A stretch of DNA of 64,000 nt, from positions 372,001 through 436,000 of the forward strand of contig CP165730.1 in NCBI GenBank assembly GCA_041200185.1, given 5' to 3'. This document shows, piece by piece, positions 49,383-58,618 of the stretch. The stretch comes from G041200185 sp041200185 (GTDB taxonomy: Bacteria; Pseudomonadota; Alphaproteobacteria; BNTO01). The translations under genes were made by a program, and so were the position numbers. The notes beneath the pieces are model-generated. The model was given only the letters and a program-made list of their open reading frames with translations. It made no database searches and was not told where the DNA came from. Within the stretch, counting starts at the first letter, position 1. Every line of letters starts with the position of its first letter.

Positions 49383-50141
49383 ATGATTTCAGTACATGAT
49401 CTTGAAGTTTCTCTTGGAGGCAAGAACATTCTTAAGGGTGTAGACCTTACCCTTAAAAAAGGGGAGTCCTTGGTTGTTCTCGGTTGTTCGGGGACAGGGA
49501 AATCCATCCTTCTCAAAAGCCTTTTGGGACTCGTTCCAAAACAAAAAGGGCGCATCATTATCGACGGCGTCGATTTTGATACGGCCACGTCTGACGAATG
49601 CGAAATGGCTCTACGCTCAGTGGGAATGCTGTTCCAGAATAGCGCCCTTTTTGACAGTTTGACCGTATGGGAAAACGTCGCTTTTGGGCTCATCTATGGA
49701 CGTCGGCTGGATCCCCGTAAAGCAAAGGAGATTGCTCTCGAGAAAATGTCGCTTGTGGATCTCGACAGAAGTGTGGCTAATCTCTTTCCGTCAGAGCTTT
49801 CTGGTGGAATGATGAAGCGGGTTGGTCTCGCACGTGCTCTGGCTTTAAGTCCGCAAGTGATCTTTTTTGATGAACCTACGACAGGACTCGATCCCATTAC
49901 CGGGAGAATCGTCATTGATCTCATTGATAAAACCGTAAAAGATTCAGGTATTGCAGCCATCACGATTACGCATGACTTAACGTGCTTGCGGCGCGTTGCA
50001 GATCGTGTAGCTTTCTTGTTCGACGGTCGTGTTATTTGGACAGGTTCCATTCAAGGCATGGATTCTACAGAAAACCCCTACCTTCGCCAATTTCTTGACG
50101 CCTTACCCACCGGACCACTAACAGACAAACGAGAAGGCTAA
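49383..50141 (+). CDS. mlaF: MlaF-type ABC transporter ATPase
   Basis: MlaF powers the MlaE permease. Motifs are complete: Walker A GCSGTGKS, the Q-loop (LFQNSALFDSLTVWENV, with the Mla-type NSALFDSLTV), signature LSGGMMKR, Walker B VIFFDEPTTGLDP and the H-loop TITHDL. The length of 252 residues is normal. It is the last gene of this plus-strand run and meets the MATE gene head to head only 51 bases later, so the usual mlaD is missing from the operon. Confidence 0.94.
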   Translation: MISVHDLEVSLGGKNILKGVDLTLKKGESLVVLGCSGTGKSILLKSLLGLVPKQKGRIIIDGVDFDTATSDECEMALRSVGMLFQNSALFDSLTVWENVAFGLIYGRRLDPRKAKEIALEKMSLVDLDRSVANLFPSELSGGMMKRVGLARALALSPQVIFFDEPTTGLDPITGRIVIDLIDKTVKDSGIAAITITHDLTCLRRVADRVAFLFDGRVIWTGSIQGMDSTENPYLRQFLDALPTGPLTDKREG

Positions 50142-50192
50142 TCATTTTTCTCCAGGTCCCGCATGCCAGAGCATACTCCCCACGGTCCATCT

Positions 50193-51689
50193 TTAGCGCA
50201 GGGCTTGGTCCATCATAGCACGGGCTTCTTCCTCGCTTATCTCTTCCCCGCTCCCGTGGTTACGTCGCTCAATGACCTTGTGTTGCCACTTACCGGACTT
50301 ATAACGACGATAATTAAAACAACCAACAACAACCATATTCACAAGGCCTAGTCCCCAACTTTGCCAAGTTTTAAAGTGACTATAATGCGAGATAATTTGA
50401 ACGGGTAAAATAATGCAGCAGATGCAGCCTGCGAGGCGCATGCTCGTGACAAATAACGTATCTCCCCCCGAACTTAAAACGCCAATGAGACCTGCTAGTG
50501 TAAAAATAAGGACTGTAAAACTAATCCATTGAATGATGAGAACTTCTGATGCATGAGGAAGTTCGTAGATAAAGGGTGCATCGAAAATAATGGTAAACAA
50601 AGGCTTTGCGAAAAGCACAAAAGGTAGGGAGGATAGCACAAGCACTCCCATAGCGATTTTCTTCATTGAGCGCACAATGGTAGGGATTTTATCGACTCTT
50701 CCAGCACCAATAAGGTTAGACGCCGTTGCCGTTACGCCCTTTTGAAGTCCTTCGACCAAAAAGAAAAGGAATCTCCATAGATTCAAACATAAGGTATTAA
50801 GTTGAAGCTCAGCGAAGGATGTCCTTTCAAGTTGATTCGCAATATAAACCCAATTAGCCATTTCAACGAATAAAGACGCCGCATACGGTGCACTGACTAC
50901 GATCTGCCGCTTAAGTAGGGCACGATCCAAGTGAAAACGTCGTGTATCATAATGTTGAGCATTACGCTTGTTAAAGTACACTATGGCCAAGATGCAAGCA
51001 CAGAGAACTGTGCAGGCTAAGGTCGCCCACGCTGCGCCTGTTGTTCCCAAGGAAGGCATCCAATCACCCAAACCAAAAGTCTTGGATCCGAAAATAAGCA
51101 AAGGATCGAGGATAAAATTCAGGATATTTGCCGCAATTACACTTGGTAAAACCACTTTTGCTCTCTGTGTTCCCACAAAAAAGGCCGATAATGCAGAGTG
51201 AAAAATCTGAAAGGGAATAATTGCGAAACCTATCAATGTATAGGGGTAGACCTCGTTATACAGACCTGCTGGTATAAAAAAATGGCTCGTTTGTAGGAAA
51301 ATGGGGACCCAAACAAGTTCAACGAAAATCAAAAGAAGAGCAATTTGTAATATGGGTGTAGATGTTCTACGGAAAAGCTTGGCGCCGTTAAATTGGCCGA
51401 CAAAAACTTCCGACATGGCTGCGAAACTTAAACACGGCAACATAAACGTGCTGTAAATTTGCTGAGCTAACGTTGCACTTGGTAGAGCTGACTCTGAAAA
51501 ATGAGCTAAGAAATACTGGTCGACCATCTGCATCATGGCCCCCGAAAGGATCGACAACATCATGGGAATAGACGTCAAAAAGAGGCTTCCCGGTGTACAG
51601 CATGTCTCGACATCAAAAGAGCGTTTGTCGCTGAAAAACCAACGTCCTGTACGCCGTCGCTTCATAACTGCCCCAAAATCTCCATACAT
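50193..51689 (-). CDS. MATE-family efflux transporter
   Basis: MATE proteins are twelve-helix cation- or proton-coupled drug and metabolite exporters. The protein of 498 residues opens with SLFLTSIPMMLSILSGAMMQ and MVDQYFLAHFSESALPSATL, the VDxxFxGHxG-like first-helix pattern. A second-half copy occurs at GLQKGVTATASNLIGAGRVD. It ends with an acidic, charged tail. The substrate is unknown. It is convergent with mlaF and possibly co-oriented with the PhzF gene behind it (39-base gap). Confidence 0.88.
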   Translation of the reverse strand: MYGDFGAVMKRRRTGRWFFSDKRSFDVETCCTPGSLFLTSIPMMLSILSGAMMQMVDQYFLAHFSESALPSATLAQQIYSTFMLPCLSFAAMSEVFVGQFNGAKLFRRTSTPILQIALLLIFVELVWVPIFLQTSHFFIPAGLYNEVYPYTLIGFAIIPFQIFHSALSAFFVGTQRAKVVLPSVIAANILNFILDPLLIFGSKTFGLGDWMPSLGTTGAAWATLACTVLCACILAIVYFNKRNAQHYDTRRFHLDRALLKRQIVVSAPYAASLFVEMANWVYIANQLERTSFAELQLNTLCLNLWRFLFFLVEGLQKGVTATASNLIGAGRVDKIPTIVRSMKKIAMGVLVLSSLPFVLFAKPLFTIIFDAPFIYELPHASEVLIIQWISFTVLIFTLAGLIGVLSSGGDTLFVTSMRLAGCICCIILPVQIISHYSHFKTWQSWGLGLVNMVVVGCFNYRRYKSGKWQHKVIERRNHGSGEEISEEEARAMMDQALR

Positions 51690-51728
51690 CCACTACAGAT
51701 TACTAGCATTTTAAAGAAAATTCACATC

Positions 51729-52598
51729 TCAAACAAGTATTTCACCATGCATCATCGTTCGCGCTTGACCGGCAATTAGGACTCGCCCCCCTGACTTGTT
51801 TTCCGACTTCTTATTGTTACTCATCGACTCATAGGTCACACGCAAGACACCACCACGCCGCGAGGCCTGCAAAGCTTTCAGAGATGTCTTTCCCAAAGCG
51901 TGCGCCCAAAAGGGGGCCAGTCGGCAATGAGACGATCCACAAACCGGATCTTCAGGGATTCCTACCCTTGGGGCAAAATAACGTGAAACAAAATCAAACC
52001 CTGGTGTGCTTGCTTTCGCTGTTACGGACAGAGCCCGACAGTCTTTTTCAGCTAGCAGATTCAAATGAGGGCGGCACCGACGAACGGCTTCTTCAGACTC
52101 TAACAGAGCCACAAAGATTAGGGAATCGCGGTAAAGACCCTGAATTCGAACTGACCCCAAAATATCCTGAAAAGCGCAAAGCAAATCATCGTCTTCGCAC
52201 TGCGTTAAAGGACAAGCCGGGAAATCCATAATCAACCAAGGCTGCTCGTCGTCCGTATTCGTGCCTGTTTTTATATCTCTATGAACAGATAAAGCTCCTG
52301 CTTTGGATTGAAAGAGAACAGTATCACCGTTTACTTTGTTTTGCTCAAATAACAAATGAGCGGCAGCTAGAGTAGCGTGACCGCACATCGGAGCTTCGTC
52401 CTCCGGTGCAAACCATCGTATATGAAAAGAGTTATCCGCCAGCCTTTTGAGGAACGCAGTCTCGGACCAATGGAGTTCAAAAGCGATCTGCTGCATAACT
52501 GACTCATCAGGAAAATCAGAAACAAGGCAAACCCCCGCCGGGTTGCCAAGACAGCTAATCCCCGTAAAAGCATCTACGAGCCATAGAGGGGCCGTCAT
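51729..52598 (-). CDS. PhzF-family isomerase/epimerase-like protein
   Basis: The PhzF fold has two diaminopimelate-epimerase-like halves. Diagnostic features are present: FTGISCLGNPAGV near the N-terminus, SETAFL with the catalytic Glu, PMCGHATLAAAHLLF, and in the second half DPVCGSSHCRLAPFW. The length of 289 residues is typical. Most members outside phenazine producers have unknown substrates, so only the family can be stated. It may form a two-gene unit with the MATE exporter. Confidence 0.9.
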   Translation of the reverse strand: MTAPLWLVDAFTGISCLGNPAGVCLVSDFPDESVMQQIAFELHWSETAFLKRLADNSFHIRWFAPEDEAPMCGHATLAAAHLLFEQNKVNGDTVLFQSKAGALSVHRDIKTGTNTDDEQPWLIMDFPACPLTQCEDDDLLCAFQDILGSVRIQGLYRDSLIFVALLESEEAVRRCRPHLNLLAEKDCRALSVTAKASTPGFDFVSRYFAPRVGIPEDPVCGSSHCRLAPFWAHALGKTSLKALQASRRGGVLRVTYESMSNNKKSENKSGGRVLIAGQARTMMHGEILV

Positions 52599-53088
52599 TG
52601 TCCCCCTCCCTCATTCACCCTTGATTTCTCCTGGTGAATCATCCTCGCGCCATCCTAAACCAAACCCCGCTGCCATTCTATCAAAATTTCTACTAACCCT
52701 CTTAAAGCAGCAGGAGCGAAGGTGAGTTTTCCGTTAACATGTGTGAAACCTTGAGTACCTTTCGGATAACTATCCGTTTGTGTATCATGTCGGTATTGAG
52801 GACTCACAGGTGATGAATCCACCGAGAAGCTATTCCCAGTTATTGTGCTAAACGTTGGGCCGGTTGAGGTAGTCCATTATCACAGTGATTTTGCATGATC
52901 GACTCCATCATGAAGTCGACGATCGGAGCTCAAATACCCCGTATTTATTATCCGTAGGTAAGAAAGAGGAATTCACAACAATTTGCTCTTTCCAGCATAA
53001 GATCGTTCTTTGTTGTTAGGATGACACGTATATAATTAATAAGTTATAGTTCTTTTTTTAAGATGTATTCATTCTCCCATACAATGTC
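52599..53088. other. Divergent intergenic region upstream of ctrA
   Basis: No gene is supported. It contains the leader of ctrA with its CtrA box at the right end and an interrupted inverted repeat (GATCGACT near 52898, AGTCGACGATC near 52914). It presumably also holds the minus-strand promoter for the PhzF-MATE genes. Confidence 0.4.
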
Positions 53089-53104
53089 TTAAAAATCTCT
53101 TAAC
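53089..53104 (+). promoter_or_regulatory. Perfect CtrA-binding box upstream of ctrA
   Basis: The sequence TTAA-AAATCTC-TTAAC matches the canonical TTAA-N7-TTAAC CtrA site exactly. It lies about 80 bases upstream of the ctrA start, as expected for autoregulation known from Caulobacter. No other exact copy was noticed in the intergenic regions read here. Confidence 0.75.
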
Positions 53105-53185
53105 TCTTGCAAAATATTGGGGGTATTCAGAACCGCGTTTTTTTTGCTACCATTTTTCCAGGCGGGAAGAATGGCGAGGTTAGGG

Positions 53186-53992
53186 GTGCGCATTCTGTTT
53201 ATTGAGGACGATTTTATTACCTCTCAAAGTGTCCAGAAACTTCTTCAAAGTGAAGGCTATATTTGCGATGTTTCGGATACAGGTGAGGACGGTGTTGAGG
53301 TAGGTAAACTTTACGATTACGATCTCATTATTCTCGATTTAGGCCTTCCTGATTTAGAAGGTTTTGAGGTTATGCGCCGTTTGCGCTCGGGGCAGGTGCG
53401 GACTCCTATTCTTATTTTATCAGGCATGGATGATACCATGCACAAGGTCAAAGGCCTTGTTGCTGGGGCAGACGACTACCTGACTAAACCTTATAGCAAA
53501 GACGAACTGCTGGCTCGCATCAGCGCTATTGTTCGGCGAGCTAACGGCTACTCAGAATCCATCATTCGCGTTGGTGATCTTGAGGTTAACCTCCAAACTC
53601 GAATTGCTTCCGTAAAGGGTCAAGTCATCAATCTCACCGGCAAGGAATACGCTATTTTGGAGTTGTTGGCGATTCGAAAAGGTTCCGCTCTTACCAAGGA
53701 GGCTTTCCTTAACCACCTCTACGGTGGGATGGATGAGCCAGAGCTCAAAATTGTCGATGTCTTCGTGTGTAAACTCCGGCGGAAATTGTTTGAATTAACT
53801 CATGAAGACGGCTATATCGAAACCATTTGGGGGCGTGGCTATATGCTGCGAGATCCTCATAATCCTTCGGAGTACGATATCCCCCCCAGGCGTGGTCCCG
53901 TTCGACTCGGCAAGCACAATACAGTTCCTCTTGTGGAGGAAGTGCAAGCAGGAGAGCCAATCACGCCCAGGAAGCGACAGTCGGCTTCTTAA
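53186..53992 (+). CDS. ctrA: Cell-cycle response regulator CtrA
   Basis: CtrA is the master cell-cycle transcription factor of alphaproteobacteria, controlled by the CckA-ChpT relay. The receiver ([11 protein letters not shown], phospho-acceptor Asp51 in [12 protein letters not shown], Lys in [12 protein letters not shown]) and the OmpR-type winged helix ([37 protein letters not shown]) match CtrA closely, including the diagnostic YGGMDEPE. The GTG at 53186 gives the canonical N-terminus MRILFIEDD and lies six bases after GAGG; ATG 53171 is an alternative. A basic tail of about 40 residues after RGYMLRDP makes it 268 residues instead of about 232. A CtrA box lies upstream. Confidence 0.95.
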   Translation: MRILFIEDDFITSQSVQKLLQSEGYICDVSDTGEDGVEVGKLYDYDLIILDLGLPDLEGFEVMRRLRSGQVRTPILILSGMDDTMHKVKGLVAGADDYLTKPYSKDELLARISAIVRRANGYSESIIRVGDLEVNLQTRIASVKGQVINLTGKEYAILELLAIRKGSALTKEAFLNHLYGGMDEPELKIVDVFVCKLRRKLFELTHEDGYIETIWGRGYMLRDPHNPSEYDIPPRRGPVRLGKHNTVPLVEEVQAGEPITPRKRQSAS

Positions 53993-54082
53993 AAAGAGGT
54001 ATTCATTTTGCTGAAATTTCGGCGAGATCCTGGCTGATTACTAGCACAGTAAGCTACCGAAATCTCTGATTTAGGTCCTTTT

Positions 54083-54682
54083 TCATTCCTCCTCTCTCGT
54101 TAGAGCATGGTTCAGCCTGTCGATAGCCCCCTGTAAGACAAAGGCGGCTGCATTTTGGTCAACATGTTTTTGACGAAAGCGGCGAGTTCGGTCCTCTGAA
54201 ATCATGACTCTTTCGACGGCCATACTTGAAAGACGCTCATCGCAAAGAACAATGGGAATATCTAGTTTCTGAGCCAGCTTTTGGCGGAAAAGGAGAACTT
54301 TTTGCGCTTGAAATCCCATCGAACCGTTCATATTCAGTGGAAGTCCTAGACATATAGCAAGAGGATTTTCATGGCAAATGATACCCACAACCCCCCGTAA
54401 GGTTTCCTCTGACCGCTGATGAGGAGTCCGTTGGCGCGTCTTCAAGCCGGGTCGAAAGATTGGCTTTGAGGGTTGCAAAACCGTTGTTAAAGGGGAAGCA
54501 ATTGCGCCGGAAAGATCTGATACGGCGATCCCAATCCTCCGCTCTCCCCAGTCGATACCCACCAGCTTTCGGTACTGAGGGTGTGTCTTCCAAAGGCGAA
54601 GAATCGAATTCACGGAAAAAAGCGATAGATCCAACTGATCCCCTGATAACGAGTTATCTCTATCTATTAAATCATTCATCAT
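54083..54682 (-). CDS. ruvX: YqgF/RuvX-family putative Holliday junction resolvase
   Basis: YqgF/RuvX has an RNase H-like fold and acts in pre-16S rRNA processing or as a junction resolvase. Key motifs are VGIDWGERRIGIAVSD with the first Asp, ICLGLPLNMNGSMG, LCDERLSS with the Glu and DQNAAAFVLQ with the last Asp. A 40-residue N-terminal extension makes it 199 residues. Its ATG overlaps the mutL stop by a few bases (ATGATGA), a sign of translational coupling in a two-gene operon. Confidence 0.9.
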   Translation of the reverse strand: MMNDLIDRDNSLSGDQLDLSLFSVNSILRLWKTHPQYRKLVGIDWGERRIGIAVSDLSGAIASPLTTVLQPSKPIFRPGLKTRQRTPHQRSEETLRGVVGIICHENPLAICLGLPLNMNGSMGFQAQKVLLFRQKLAQKLDIPIVLCDERLSSMAVERVMISEDRTRRFRQKHVDQNAAAFVLQGAIDRLNHALTREEE

Positions 54683-56649
54683 CGCTCAAATAACCTTTCA
54701 ATCTCGCGTCGTGAAAGCCTCACGTAAGTGGGGCGGCCATGATTGCACTGACCGGACCTCTTGGTTGTCTCCATTTGTCTGAGAAGAGTATTCATTTCTT
54801 CCAATGTCAAAGGATGATTCGCTCGAACACTCCTGTGGCAAGCATATGTCGCGAAAAGATGGTGGACAGCTTTTAGAAAAGCAGGAGCTTCTTCCGTATG
54901 ACTACACTCCTGCAGCAAAGACCCTAATAATTCTCTAAGATCTAAATCCTTACAAATTTGAGGACAGGAAGTAACATGCAAGGCATTTTCTGTAACGGTA
55001 TTATCAAACCCCATTCGTTGTAAACTTGCTGAAATTTCGATCGAGTCCTCAAAAGGTCCAAGAGGAATCTCCAGCGGGAAAAGTAAATTTTGTTGAGGCC
55101 ACTTTGAACAGACTTCACCTTCGTCATCCAAAAAAAGATTTTTCTCGATATTTTCGTAGACAATCCGTTCATGCGCTGCGTGCTGGTCTACTAGGAAAAC
55201 GTCAAATCCGTTTTCAGACAAAATGAAGCTATCGAAAAGCTGAGCTTTAGCCACCCCGAGCTGAATGGGGGTATCGACATCCGAAACACTTAAAGATTCT
55301 GATCTTTCAACTTGTTTCTCTTCGTTTTGAGTTGATTCGTCGTCATCCAGCAATCTCAGGACATTGCCAAGAGGAGAGATGTGAGGTTCCGGAGGTCGCG
55401 CCAACGACTGAACTAATTTTTCTTCTTTTTTAACTAGAGGTGAAGGAATTTTATTTCTACCAACTTGCTCCGACTTATCTTCTTGGGTGCTGATTACTGG
55501 AGGACTGACTTCACTACAAACTTCACCTGATACATCCCCCTCGAAAGTTGGCAAAATTGGCCAGATTTCATCTTTCGATTCATCTTTGCTAAGAGGCTCA
55601 GGATGCAAATGTTGAACCAATTTCTGTTCCAAAGGCTGTGAGGTTTTTTGCGATTTTTCCAACGCTGCACGTACGGCTGCCACCATAAAAGGCTTTACCT
55701 CGGCAGGCTTACGAAAACGAATCTCTATCTTAGCTGGGTGAACATTCATATCAACTTCCTGAGCAGGAAGCGTCAAAAAAAGCACGAAAGCCGGTTGTTC
55801 TCCAGGCACCTGTACGTCCTGATAGGCCGTTTTCACTGCCAAAGACAGGGTTTTGTTCCTAATGGGACGGCGGTTTACAAACAAAAACTGTCCAGTCCGT
55901 CCACGATAGGTCGGTAAACTTACCCGTCCCCAACATGAAAGATTTCTGACATGAGCCTGTACGCACAGACTGTTCTCAAAGAACTCCTCCCCCATGACGA
56001 GTCTGACGCGTTGGTTTAAGGCTTCATTGCTGGGCAGAGAAGGGGCAACGGCTGGGCAGGTAAAGAGCTCTTTATGTTGTCCTCTCATCGTCATTCCAGT
56101 GTAAGGGTTCGCTAAAGCTAGAAGACGAAGCTGCTGGGTACAAGCTGTTAGTTCCGCTGATGACGCCTTTAAGAATTTCAATCGAGCTGGTGTAGCAAAA
56201 AACAAATCCCGCACTGTAACGATCGTTCCTACATCCATAGCTTGCGGTTCATTTTTTAGGACGAGTCCACTTTCGACGCTAAGAACCCAGCCAAGAACAG
56301 ACGAGCGGCTGCGTGAAGCGATTTCCATTCTTGCTACAGAACCCATAGAGGGCAAGGCCTCACCTCGAAATCCAAAAGTATGAATATCCAGCAAATTCTT
56401 CCCCATAATCTTTGATGTCGCGTGTCTCTGGATACTAAGTTCCAAATCTTCCGGAAGCATTCCAAGACCATTATCCTGCACGCGAAGATAACTCTGGCCT
56501 CCACCTTTGATGGAAACGTCAATCTGAGTACTTTCCGCATCAAGAGCGTTCTCAACCAGTTCTTTCAACACAGAAGCCGGTCGTTCAATAACCTCCCCAG
56601 CAGCAATCTGGTTGATGAGCGTTTGGGGAAGAATTTTTATGGCCGACAT
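54679..56649 (-). CDS. mutL: DNA mismatch repair protein MutL
   Basis: MutL couples MutS mismatch recognition to downstream repair. The GHKL ATPase motifs are intact: ELVENALDAESTQIDVSI, RVQDNGLGM, RHATSKI, FGFRGEALPSM. The C-terminal domain carries DQHAAHERIVYE, ACHRSV and CNHGRP, the metal-binding set of endonuclease-active MutL proteins lacking MutH. The 656-residue length includes a charged, low-complexity linker around residues 340-470. The ATG at 56649 is taken as the start. It is followed directly by ruvX. Confidence 0.96.
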   Translation of the reverse strand: MSAIKILPQTLINQIAAGEVIERPASVLKELVENALDAESTQIDVSIKGGGQSYLRVQDNGLGMLPEDLELSIQRHATSKIMGKNLLDIHTFGFRGEALPSMGSVARMEIASRSRSSVLGWVLSVESGLVLKNEPQAMDVGTIVTVRDLFFATPARLKFLKASSAELTACTQQLRLLALANPYTGMTMRGQHKELFTCPAVAPSLPSNEALNQRVRLVMGEEFFENSLCVQAHVRNLSCWGRVSLPTYRGRTGQFLFVNRRPIRNKTLSLAVKTAYQDVQVPGEQPAFVLFLTLPAQEVDMNVHPAKIEIRFRKPAEVKPFMVAAVRAALEKSQKTSQPLEQKLVQHLHPEPLSKDESKDEIWPILPTFEGDVSGEVCSEVSPPVISTQEDKSEQVGRNKIPSPLVKKEEKLVQSLARPPEPHISPLGNVLRLLDDDESTQNEEKQVERSESLSVSDVDTPIQLGVAKAQLFDSFILSENGFDVFLVDQHAAHERIVYENIEKNLFLDDEGEVCSKWPQQNLLFPLEIPLGPFEDSIEISASLQRMGFDNTVTENALHVTSCPQICKDLDLRELLGSLLQECSHTEEAPAFLKAVHHLFATYACHRSVRANHPLTLEEMNTLLRQMETTKRSGQCNHGRPTYVRLSRREIERLFER

Positions 56650-57714
56650 AGCTCCACCAGATCAGACAAACCGCGTACCATTGTACCTTATCACCGTCAG
56701 AATTGGGAGGAGTTTGAAGAGAAGGGAGGTGGGGCACAGAGATTCGTTGGCTCCGCATTTCGCAGCGAACACTGTTATCTTTTATCTTTAGACAAGCAAG
56801 GTACATTTTTCTATTGCTTCAACTATTTCAGAAGTTTTTGTAGAACGCTAAACATTTCTGGGTTTCGTGATGAACTTAAAATCCACAAGGTGATACTCTA
56901 ATTTCGAGGGATACTGATTCTCAAGGTTTTGACAAAACCCGCAGAAGAATCATTCTTCCTTACAAGAAAAATGGTGTCCCTTTTAAGAGCGAATCCCCAT
57001 TGAGCGTGTATCTTGTCTTCTAGAACGATGGGAAATTCTAAAGGAAGTCTGTCGAAAATTTTATAAAAGCTGAGTTTAAGGGGCAATATTTTGCATGGAT
57101 TTATCGTTTTCTTTTCGAAGAGTTTTGCATCCTTTGACCATTCATTACGAAAAGATTCCTAATGATCCAGTAGCTCAGTTTTCATTGATTAATTCAAGGC
57201 AGGCAGCATGCTGGAAACCATCAGTACTGTTTCCCCGGTTAACGTTGTGGTTGAACTTAGGTCTGGGCGCGGTTGCAATGGTACATACCTCAAAAGTTTT
57301 ATGACTTTGTGAGCAGAGAAAACTTGTTCTCTATGTGAAGAAATGCAGGCAGTTGTTTATGTTGGGACGATTTTGGCAACCAAAATATCAGCGAAATACT
57401 TAAAAGATCTCTTCCAAATTCATTTATTTACATGAACATCAATTGTGAGTAATGAATCAGCTTGTCAGCAAACTAACTACAATTTTCATTGTTTTTTTAT
57501 TACAGAAAGCGCACACAGAAAGCTACTTGGTCTTACTCTACAAGTGGTTACTTGATTGAAAAACCATCCTGTGCACAAAAAATAGCTGACAAAACACTTG
57601 AAAAAACACCGACACTAGACTGCCCGCGGCAAAAGGCCAGAAAACTACCCAACAGAACTGTGACACACATACCGATGAACCACGATAACCCGGCAGGAGC
57701 AGCCTCCTCACGAG
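56650..57714. other. Intergenic region of about 1,065 bases
   Basis: No gene is supported. Frames of 60-90 codons occur on both strands but lack start signals and protein-like continuity. The first bases hold the mutL promoter. It is probably eroded coding sequence. Confidence 0.4.
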
Positions 57715-57788
57715 TGGGCCCGGTAGGATTCGAACCTACGACAACCCCGTTATGAGCGGGGGGTTCTAACCAACTGAACTACAGGCCC
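57715..57788 (-). tRNA. tRNA with anticodon CAT (Ile2 or elongator Met), no encoded CCA
   Basis: On the minus strand it begins GGGCCTGTAGTTCAGTTGG and ends CCGGGCCCA, with the acceptor stem paired over seven positions (one T-G). The anticodon loop CTCATAA gives CAT. The following bases are CTCG, so the 3' CCA is not encoded, unlike the other tRNAs here. Whether it is the lysidine-modified tRNA-Ile2 or elongator tRNA-Met cannot be settled by eye; the loop context fits either. Confidence 0.85.
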
Positions 57789-57845
57789 AGATCCATTCTA
57801 CGACAGATTGGGTGACGACGCAAATCCCTACTTTATCTCATCCCC

Positions 57846-58574
57846 TCACCGACTCATCCACACCTTAATTGAGGAAGATTTGTTATTCGTTGATGGGGGT
57901 TCCTTTTCTCGATAGAACTTGGCCTTATGTTGCTCGCAAATATGCAAACCATAGAGTCCGAAACCAAGAACACCGTGGAATCCCGCCAAGCTCACGATGC
58001 AAACTCTCCAAGAAGCTTCTTGAAGCCACAGTATTCCTATTCCCACGGCTCCAAAGTAAAAAATAGTGCACGCGGCAAGAGCCCAGAGAGGCGTGCGAAA
58101 CGAATACTGCGGCCGAGACAAAAAACCTTGTATGATTTTTGCGTATAAGCTGTCAAAAAGCCAACTATTAGCACACTTAAGCATGCTCCCCAGCAAGGAA
58201 ATCGCAGAAAACGCAACAAAATACTTTGGAGCCCATCGACGAAGTCCTTCGCTCGGTGGTATGAGGGCTATGAGCAACAAGACAATCGATAAGAAAAACC
58301 AATTCGCGCACTCTTTATACATTTTGTGGTACAAAAACCACACTGGTCCTAAGAGAGCTGGAAAATTACATTCCGTCTCTTCGATATCTCCTTCGTCTTG
58401 GGATGCCACGCGGCGGGTGAATTCCTCCTTTTTATGAACCAAGACATCGAACTGTTTTTCGTAGTAATCTTGATGACGTGGTGAGGATGCCGTACGCAAG
58501 AATGTCCTCTTATACACTTTGTAGAAGCGGATACACTCATGGGCGCAGGACTTCGAAGATAACAACGTTACCAT
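57846..58574 (-). CDS. DUF2628-like small membrane protein
   Basis: After a charged cytoplasmic N-terminus of about 80 residues comes CNFPALLGPVWFLYHKMYKE, very like the F-N-x-x-A-x-x-x-G-P-x-W-x-x-Y-R-K-M-Y pattern of DUF2628 proteins. Four or more hydrophobic segments and a basic tail follow. The function of the family is unknown. The length is 242 residues. No Shine-Dalgarno is obvious at 58574, so the start may lie inside. It is preceded by the GrpB-family gene on the same strand 44 bases upstream. Confidence 0.7.
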   Translation of the reverse strand: MVTLLSSKSCAHECIRFYKVYKRTFLRTASSPRHQDYYEKQFDVLVHKKEEFTRRVASQDEGDIEETECNFPALLGPVWFLYHKMYKECANWFFLSIVLLLIALIPPSEGLRRWAPKYFVAFSAISLLGSMLKCANSWLFDSLYAKIIQGFLSRPQYSFRTPLWALAACTIFYFGAVGIGILWLQEASWRVCIVSLAGFHGVLGFGLYGLHICEQHKAKFYREKEPPSTNNKSSSIKVWMSR

Positions 58575-58618
58575 AACATGCGTTTTATTTTTTTACATCA
58601 TTCTTATTCTAAATTATT

